From: Paenibacillus andongensis
GTDB taxonomy: Bacteria; Bacillota; Bacilli; Paenibacillales; NBRC-103111
Length of the DNA stretch: 64,000 nt
NCBI RefSeq assembly: GCF_025369935.1
Contig: NZ_CP104467.1
Location: 2,921,001-2,985,000 of the forward strand
Direction of reading: 5' to 3'
The notes under the pieces are model-generated. The model made no database searches, had not been told where the DNA came from, and saw nothing but the letters and a program-made list of their open reading frames with translations. Both the position numbers and the translations under genes were made by a program. Positions 54,515 through 61,900 of this stretch are shown here, piece by piece. Every line of letters begins with the position of its first letter. The first letter of the stretch is position 1.

Positions 54515-55357
54515 ATGAACGGAATACTCAAATTGCGTAAAAAGAATCCGCTCCTGGGCATCTTCTTATGGGTATATGCGGGGTTGTCGGTGTATCCACT
54601 GCTGTGGATGGTCTTTTATTCGCTTAAAAATAACAATGAAATCTTCGTATCGAATCCATTCGGTTTTCCGACACATCTACGTTTCGAGAACTATGTGGAT
54701 GCTTGGTCAAGGTTTAATGTTCCCGTCTACTTCAGCAACAGCTTGCTTGTAGCAGCGGCGACCGTTGTAGGCACGATTGTACTTTCTGTTACGTTCTCCT
54801 ATGCCGTTGCCAGAATGCAGTGGCGCTGGAAGGAAGCCGCTCGCATTTATGTCGTGATCGGGATGTTCATCCCTGTGCAAGTTATTATGATTCCACTAGC
54901 GATACTTGTACGGGAATTCCATTTGGCGAACACGTATTGGGCGCTGATCGTGCCTTATATTGCCTTCAATATTTCATTCTCCAGCATGGTTTTCTACGGC
55001 TTTTTCCGCAGTATTCCGGTTGAGCTGGAAGAATCCGCTTGTATGGATGGGGCCAGTATTTACCGGACCTTCTATACGATCATATTGCCGATTATTAAAC
55101 CAGCAATTGCAACGATGGTGATCTTCATCTTCTTGTCGGCATGGAATGAATTTACGATGGCATTAATTTTGATTACCAAAGAATCCTTGAAAACATTGCC
55201 GCTCGGACTGCTCTTCTTCCAAGGTCAGTTCACCACCAACTGGGGGGCGATGGGCGCGGCGATGACGATTGCGAGCTTGCCAACTGTGCTTGTGTATGTA
55301 CTTTTTAGTGAGCAAGTGGAGAAAGCGTTAACCGTAGGTTCTGCTGTGAAAGGGTAG
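54515..55357 (+). CDS. Sugar ABC transporter permease, UgpE/MalG type
   Basis: 280 residues, six helices (first GIFLWVYAGLSVYPLLWMVFYSL). EAA loop LEESACMDGASIYRTFYTIILPIIKPA; C-terminus EQVEKALTVGSAVKG is the family's standard end. AAGGGGGATG gives the start, 12 bp after the first permease. Last gene of the operon; the hairpin at 55413 may terminate it. Confidence 0.94.
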   Translation: MNGILKLRKKNPLLGIFLWVYAGLSVYPLLWMVFYSLKNNNEIFVSNPFGFPTHLRFENYVDAWSRFNVPVYFSNSLLVAAATVVGTIVLSVTFSYAVARMQWRWKEAARIYVVIGMFIPVQVIMIPLAILVREFHLANTYWALIVPYIAFNISFSSMVFYGFFRSIPVELEESACMDGASIYRTFYTIILPIIKPAIATMVIFIFLSAWNEFTMALILITKESLKTLPLGLLFFQGQFTTNWGAMGAAMTIASLPTVLVYVLFSEQVEKALTVGSAVKG

Positions 55358-55412
55358 GACTGCTGCGTATTGCAGAGTTGTTAAGTTGATCTTTAAAAGG
55401 TAAAAATGAATG

Positions 55413-55705
55413 GGGCTGTCCCAAAAGTAGGTAATGAATCTACTTGAGGACAGCCCTTTAACGTTTTTGACCTTTTGGGACACTCGAAATGGTATTCAGC
55501 ACGAAACTTCCATTGGAATTTTCCAATGGAATCGACTCTAAGGCTTCGAAATTCGTAATTTTATTGGAATAAATCCAATGGAATTGACTTCCACGCAGAC
55601 AAATTCCGACTTTCACTGGATTAACTCCAATGGAAGTCGTATTGAGGCATCTAAATTCGCGATGAGGGAGCTGAAATATTCCAAATATGACTTTTGGGAC
55701 AGCCC
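55413..55705. repeat. Miniature inverted-repeat element with three tandem palindromes
   Basis: Perfect 16-bp terminal inverted repeats GGGCTGTCCCAAAAGT (55413-55428) and ACTTTTGGGACAGCCC (55690-55705). The left end itself folds into a hairpin (GGGCTGTCC / GGACAGCCC, 55413-55456). The interior has three tandem units of about 60 bp, each a palindrome of the type TCCATTGGAAT...TCCAATGGAA followed by AATTCG-like spacer (about 55505-55665). No coding capacity and no obvious target duplication. It fills the gene-free interval between the permease and PASTA protein genes. Its ends resemble those of the 26.9 kb element (CTGTCC in place of CTGTCT). Confidence 0.75.
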
Positions 55706-55756
55706 ACTACATATAGAAACGGCTCAATCGCGAAAAACACGACCGCCAAAATCATA

Positions 55757-56989
55757 TCACTGACTCCCTTTGCTAACCCAAAACGTAACATTGTCGCCCT
55801 GCAAGCCTTTCGTACCTGACTTTGGATCTTGTTTAATGACGGTTCCCTTTGGCTTATCATTTGCTTCAATCAAAAAATTGTAATGCAGACCTGCAGCCAA
55901 AGCTTGCGCCTCGGCATCAGCTTGAGATAGACCAACCAAGTTCGGTATTGCGACTTCCTCGGTTTGTTTGTTGGAATCTCCGAGTGGCTTCGTGGTAGAG
56001 GGGGCTGGTGTATTTGTAGGCGCAACAGGTGTGGAGGTTGGTATAGGTACCACAACTACGGTCTTTGTTTTGGAAGATGGCCAAAGTGCCCAAACCGTGA
56101 CCAAGACGACGACCAAAATAGCAATTGCTCCTATCCCTGCCTTACTTAAAGCGCTCATTGATTGATGTCGCTTTTTAGCTGCGGGTGCAACTTCCTCTAC
56201 CTCATCCTCAACATCAACCTCATCCACCCCGTGGTTTTGAATGTTACTCGGGTTTTGGTAATGAATTTGTTTGTGGCTAGGCCCCACGTCCTGTTTTTGA
56301 CCGGAAGATGGTAAACTCCGCAATCCAAAAATCAACGAAGAAAGTGATGCGTGACCTTGGCAGACGAGCTTAATCAGCTTAATTAAAGCTAATTTCTGCT
56401 CATATGTCGCAGATGGAATAGGCGCGCGCTCCAGATGTGTATGCATCACATCAAAAGCGCCGGTAATCGTCTCAGCGCCGGTAAAGAGCTGAATCATCAA
56501 CCGACAAAGCCCGATGGCACCTTGTGCCTGCGGATCGCATTTGTCCCAATAGTTAATGACGGAAAGTTTGCCGTGATCATCTAACCATAAGTTTTCAGCG
56601 CCTACTGAAAATCCTGTTATACGTTCCTCCATCGCGTCAAGCAAGGAAACCCCTAGATCAGCAATCATGGCTATGATGGTGTGGAAAGACATATTTTTCT
56701 TATTAACATGGTTGGAGAATAGTGAGCCTGGCTTGGCTTGCAGAATGATCGTAACCGAATCTTCTTCTACAGATGTATCCAGGATATGTTGAAATCCGTC
56801 ATGTATGAAAGCTGCTTTATGATGAAGGGTTCGAATGTAATCTTCACCGATCTGTCCAGGTTGAAGCTCTATTTGATAAAGGAGAACCTTTCGAGTTAGA
56901 AATAAATCATCGCCGTAACGCAGAGTGCCATGAGGTAATGCGACGATCTGTGTATCTGGCACATATCGTGTACCCATCTTTTTATGCAT
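55757..56989 (-). CDS. Membrane PASTA protein with degenerate kinase-like domain
   Basis: 410 residues. The N-terminal 220 residues resemble the Ser/Thr kinase C-lobe layout, but key residues are missing: no VAIK-type Lys is seen, the HRD position reads GFSV, and NLWLDDHGKLSVINYWD stands where the catalytic loop's N and the DFG motif belong (NYW for DFG). Then an acidic linker (DEVDVEDEVEEV), a single TM helix (about 284-303), a Thr/Pro-rich stalk and one PASTA domain (344-408; VAIPNLVGLSQADAEAQALAAGL...GDNVTFWVSKG). PASTA domains bind muropeptides or lipid II. So it is probably a pseudokinase wall sensor. Start supported by GAGGATGG. Divergent from the FAD gene. Confidence 0.8.
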   Translation of the reverse strand: MHKKMGTRYVPDTQIVALPHGTLRYGDDLFLTRKVLLYQIELQPGQIGEDYIRTLHHKAAFIHDGFQHILDTSVEEDSVTIILQAKPGSLFSNHVNKKNMSFHTIIAMIADLGVSLLDAMEERITGFSVGAENLWLDDHGKLSVINYWDKCDPQAQGAIGLCRLMIQLFTGAETITGAFDVMHTHLERAPIPSATYEQKLALIKLIKLVCQGHASLSSLIFGLRSLPSSGQKQDVGPSHKQIHYQNPSNIQNHGVDEVDVEDEVEEVAPAAKKRHQSMSALSKAGIGAIAILVVVLVTVWALWPSSKTKTVVVVPIPTSTPVAPTNTPAPSTTKPLGDSNKQTEEVAIPNLVGLSQADAEAQALAAGLHYNFLIEANDKPKGTVIKQDPKSGTKGLQGDNVTFWVSKGSQ

Positions 56990-57220
56990 GGAATATCCAT
57001 CCTCTCTCTTGATGGCATCATTAGGAGTTGCCTTTATTATATATGATTCGGCGGGATATAGGAATTTAGGTATTTACTGTACACCTTTTTCCTCCTTTTT
57101 GGAACAAGCTTGAGAAAATTGAGTTGAAAGGTATAGCTAAAAGTCTATGATTCAAATGACCTAGATGATATGATAGTTTTACAGAAATTTTTACAATTTG
57201 ATCCAATATGAGGGGGAACT

Positions 57221-58867
57221 GTGTTGAAAAAAGTCGTTATTTTGGGCGGCGGTGTTGCCGGAATGAGTGCCGCGCATGAATTGATTGTAAGAGGCTACGA
57301 TGTGTCTGTCTACGAATTTAAAAGTATTCCAGGCGGGAAAGCGAGAAGTATGCCTTTCATAGGCAGCGGAACTGGCGGGAGGAAGGACCTACCAGGTGAA
57401 CACGGTTTCCGGTTATTTCCTCGCTTTTACAGACATGTCATCGATACTTTGAAACGAATTCCCTATGAGAATGGCACCGTATATGATAACTTAACAGAAG
57501 TGACTCGGTTAGATATTGCCACCTATACTGCACCGCTATTGCCGCTGCTCGCCAAAATTGAATTTAGCTTAGACAATTTTATGGTGGTCATCAGAGATTT
57601 ATTCGATAATGGTTTAGGTCTAAGTATGGATGATCTGGAGCAATACGGACGTAAGCTATGGCAAGTTATGACGAGCTGTGATGAACGCATTCGCGAGGAA
57701 TATAACCTCATCGATTGGTGGAATTTCATTGAAGCGGATCAACAATCCCCTGCATTTCAAAAAATATTCGCTGGATTCACCAAAACCCTCGTTGCCTGTC
57801 AATCCAAAATTGCAAATACGCAAACTGTAGGCCCTGTAGCTGTTCAAATGACACTAGACATCACAACACCAGGTACGAGCTTCGTTCGTCTCTTGAACGG
57901 TCCTACGAATGACAAATGGGTGAACCCTTGGCTCACATTTTTACGAGAACAGGGAGTTGATTACCATCTAGAGGCAAAAGTTGAAAGCATCGATTGTGTG
58001 GATGGCGTTATTCGCAGTGCGAAGGTGACAGAGAACGGTAAGACCTTCCATGTAGAAGCTGATTATTACATAGCTGCATTCCCCGTTGAAGTGATGGGTA
58101 AATTCATTACGGACGCTATGGTGCAAGCCGATCCTACACTTGTAGGTGTGCAGAAGCTTGTTGATTCCGTCGCATGGATGAATGGCATTCAGTTTTATTT
58201 GAAGGAAGAACTGCCTATCACACATGGACATGTTATATACTTAGATGCACCTTGGTCGCTGACTTCGGTATCCCAGAAGCAATTTTGGCCGGACGTCGAC
58301 CTTAGCCAGTATGGTGATGGCACAGTGAAGGGCGTTTTATCCGTCGATATTTCGGACTGGGATTCTCCTGGGATATTATTCGGTAAATCGGCTACACATT
58401 GCACGGCTGAAGAGATCAAAGCCGAAGTATGGGCACAGATGAAATTAAGTTTGAACGTGGATGGCGCCGTTATCTTAGAAGACGATGTTCTGCATTCTTG
58501 GTTCTTGGATACGGATATTCAATTTGAGAATCCCGAACATGCATGCACGAATATGGAACCCCTCCTTATTAATCGTGTGGGTACTTGGGATGACCGTCCT
58601 GAAGCGTATACCGCAATACCGAATCTGTTCCTTGCTGCTGATTACGTACGTACGAATACGAACCTTGCGACGATGGAAGGCGCTAATGAAGCGGCGAGAC
58701 GCGCAGTTAATGCCATACTACAACAAGATGATTCTGCGGAAGAGCCTTGCGAAATATGGGAGATGTACACATTTGAGCTGGGGCATATTGATTTATTGAA
58801 ACCTTTTCATCATCATGACAAGCGACGGTTTGAAAAGGGGCTTCCTTGGGATGGAAAGCTTTTTTAG
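57221..58867 (+). CDS. FAD-dependent oxidoreductase, phytoene desaturase / hydroxysqualene dehydroxylase-like
   Basis: 548 residues. N-terminal Rossmann dinucleotide-binding motif VVILGGGVAGMSAAHELIVRGYDVSVYE, then GGKARS, GEHGFRLFPRFYRH, and near the C-terminus NLFLAADYVRTNTNLATMEGANEAARRAVNAIL, the FAD-binding tail typical of the desaturase/amine-oxidase group. Relatives oxidise carotenoid or squalene-type substrates, but no isoprenoid gene is nearby, so the substrate is unknown. Start is GTG 57221 or TTG 57224; GGGGG lies 4 or 7 nt upstream, so TTG is somewhat better spaced. The giant kinase gene follows after 35 bp with no terminator, suggesting one operon. Confidence 0.82.
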   Translation: MLKKVVILGGGVAGMSAAHELIVRGYDVSVYEFKSIPGGKARSMPFIGSGTGGRKDLPGEHGFRLFPRFYRHVIDTLKRIPYENGTVYDNLTEVTRLDIATYTAPLLPLLAKIEFSLDNFMVVIRDLFDNGLGLSMDDLEQYGRKLWQVMTSCDERIREEYNLIDWWNFIEADQQSPAFQKIFAGFTKTLVACQSKIANTQTVGPVAVQMTLDITTPGTSFVRLLNGPTNDKWVNPWLTFLREQGVDYHLEAKVESIDCVDGVIRSAKVTENGKTFHVEADYYIAAFPVEVMGKFITDAMVQADPTLVGVQKLVDSVAWMNGIQFYLKEELPITHGHVIYLDAPWSLTSVSQKQFWPDVDLSQYGDGTVKGVLSVDISDWDSPGILFGKSATHCTAEEIKAEVWAQMKLSLNVDGAVILEDDVLHSWFLDTDIQFENPEHACTNMEPLLINRVGTWDDRPEAYTAIPNLFLAADYVRTNTNLATMEGANEAARRAVNAILQQDDSAEEPCEIWEMYTFELGHIDLLKPFHHHDKRRFEKGLPWDGKLF

Positions 58868-58902
58868 GAATACCTAGCAGCTAGTTTTACTAGGAGGATT
58901 TT

Positions 58903-61900
58903 ATGCTAATTTTGCCTGAATACGAGTTGATCAGACAAATCTATCAAGGCGAACGGACTGTACTTTATCGTGCTGTTCATAAGCCATCTATGGAAAAAGT
59001 AATTATCAAAACCTTGCGATCTGACTTTCCAGTATCAGCAGATATCGCGAGATTGAAACGTGAGTATGAGATTGGCATCATGCTAGACTTTCCCGGCATT
59101 GTTAAGCCACTCGCGCTACCCAAGTATCAAAACAGCTTAGCTCTCATTTTGGAAGACTTTGACGGTGAGACCTTATCGGCTTATTTCCCTATGTTTCGTC
59201 AGTCTATTCAAGCCTTTCTCGTAGCTGCAATTCAATTGGTCAAAATTGTTGGGGATATTCATCAACGGTACGTCATACATAAGGATATTAAGCCTAGCAA
59301 CATTATTATTAATCCCGATAAGCAGATCATGAAACTGGCAGATTTCAGCATTTCCTCTTTTACGAGAGAGCGTCAAGAAATGCTGGACCCGTTAATGCTA
59401 GAAGGAACGCTAAGCTATATGTCGCCTGAGCAGACAGGTCGTATGAATCGTATTATCGATTACCGAACGGACTATTATTCCTTAGGGGTCACATTCTATG
59501 AAATGCTCACTGGACGTCTTCCATTTCAAACGGAAGATCCGGTGGAGCTGATTCATAGCCATTTTGCCGTGACACCGACTCCTCCCGAAAACTTACGGAT
59601 GGGCATACCGAAGCCGCTATCCGATATTGTTATGAAGCTTCTGGCCAAAAATGCGGAAGAGCGATACCAAAGCGCCTACGGCATTATTCAGGATCTCGAG
59701 CACGTCTTGATGCTTAGCAATTCCGGGGAAGAAATGACGGATTTTACTGTAGGTCTCTATGACATGACGGACATGTTCCAGATACCCCAAGGGCTGTACG
59801 GACGAGCACAAGAAATCGAAAATCTGCTGCATGTTTATGGACGTGCGGTGCATGGATCGCTGGAGGCCGTTTGGGTAACGGGGGAATCTGGTTATGGCAA
59901 ATCGTTTCTCATCGCCGAGACGATGAAGACGATCATGAAGGACAACGCATGGTTCTTATCAGGCCGATTCGAGCCTAACAAACAACATGTCTCGTATCAT
60001 GCGTTGTCTAGGGCATTGCGTCAGTTAGTCCGTCAGCTTCTGACGGAGAAAGATCATCAAATCGAAGAGTATCGCGGACGTTTGCTGAAAGTACTGGGAA
60101 CGAGCGGCAAAGTACTGACGGATCTCGTTCCGGACCTTGAGCTCCTAATCGGTGAGCAGCCCATTGCGAAGCAGCTTCCCCCACAAGAAACACAGAATCG
60201 ATTGCACTTCTTATTGCAGCAATTTCTGCTAATCTTCTGTGTGAAGGACCGGCCCATCGTGTTGTTTCTCGATGATTTGCAGTGGGCAGATGCGGCCTCC
60301 TTGCACTTTCTTGACCTGCTATTGAACGATTCACAAATGAAGTATTTCCTTTTCATAGGGTCCTATCGAAGCGAGTATGACACTAATTGGTTATCGTCTA
60401 CCCGTGTTCAATTGCTGGATAAGCTCCCAGAGCGCCTTGTTACGGAACGGATTATTTTGCAGCCACTGGAAATTGCGGATGTCAAGCAGTTGATTGCGGA
60501 GTCGTTGAAAACGGAAGAGCAGCAGGTAGTTGAGCTGGCTCAGCTTGTTCTGCAAAAAACCGGAGGGAATCCTTTTTTCGTCAAACAATTTTTAACAGCC
60601 TTACACGAACAAAATTTACTTACCTTTAATTATGAAGTTAATCGTTGGATATGGGATATAGTTGAAATTCAGAAGCTTAGAATTACCGATAATCTTATGT
60701 TCCTACTCGCTGAGAAGCTGCAGCGCATGCCGCCAAGAACGCAATACTTAATGCGGCTAGCTGCTTGTTTGGGGGCCTCTTTTGACCTGGAAGCGCTTGG
60801 TATTATTGCTAAGATGTCCTTTACTGATGTTCTGCACGAGTTGGAAATAGCTATTCAAAACGGTTTGATGATACCAGTTGGTACGGATTATAAGTTTTTT
60901 ATCGAGATCCAAGGGAACTCCACTGCACGGGACATACGTTTTATGTTTGTGCATGATTCCATTCAAGAAGCCGTCTATGGTTCTATTGAGGAATCCATGC
61001 TGCCAGAGATGCACTTGAACATCGCACATCAGCTGTTGGAGCATTTAACTGAAGATCAGGCCGAGCCCCGGTTATTCGATATCGTCAACCATATGAATAT
61101 TGGATCTAACTTACTAACGGAGCGGAAGGAGCTTATCCAGCTTCTAGAATTTAATTTTGCTGCAGGCCGCAAAGCTAAATCCTCGAATGCCTATCGTTCA
61201 GCATTGCAGTATTACAATAAAGCATTAGCCTTGCTGAAGTTGGTAGAGGGTGCGGAGTTAAATGACCTTAGCTTTTCCATTCGACTGGAGAAGTCAGAAG
61301 TGCTTTATCTGAATGGTCAGGCGGATGAAGCCGAGATATCGTATGAAGAACTGCTTGTAGATGCCCGTACGAACGAACTTAAGTTAGAAATATATAACTT
61401 ACAAGTGATTCTGTACACGAACGTCGGAAAGCAGCATAAAAGTGTGGAAGTCGGATTGAAAGCCTTAGCTGAACAAGGTATCCGCATATCTAAAGAACCT
61501 ACTGGCGTGAACATTTTTCTCGAATATATGAAGCTAAAAGCAATGATTGGACGGAAGAATACGCTGCAGCTGTACGATTTACCGATAATGGAAGATGAAT
61601 ACAGAACCAAACTGATGAATTTAATGATGAGTATTGCCATTTCCGCCTATTTCGTGAATACGAATTTGTTTGTTTTGTTCATGTTCATCATGACGAAGCA
61701 TGCTTTGAAGTATGGCAATACGCCCATGATGGCATATGTATATGGATCTTATGGCTTGATTCTGGGCTCAGGCTTCGGGGATTATCAGCTGGGCTACCAA
61801 TATGGGCAGCTTGGTGATCGCATGAATGCCAGATTTCAATCCCATCAATTCCGCAGCAAAAGCCATTTCTCTTTTGGTTTGTTCGTCACACCTTGGGTTA

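Noticed and set aside
55505..55665. Three regularly spaced repeats that could suggest a small CRISPR array
   Set aside because: Each unit is an internal palindrome that varies between copies, the spacers are short and AT-rich with similar ends, there are no cas genes, and the whole lies inside a terminal-inverted-repeat element.
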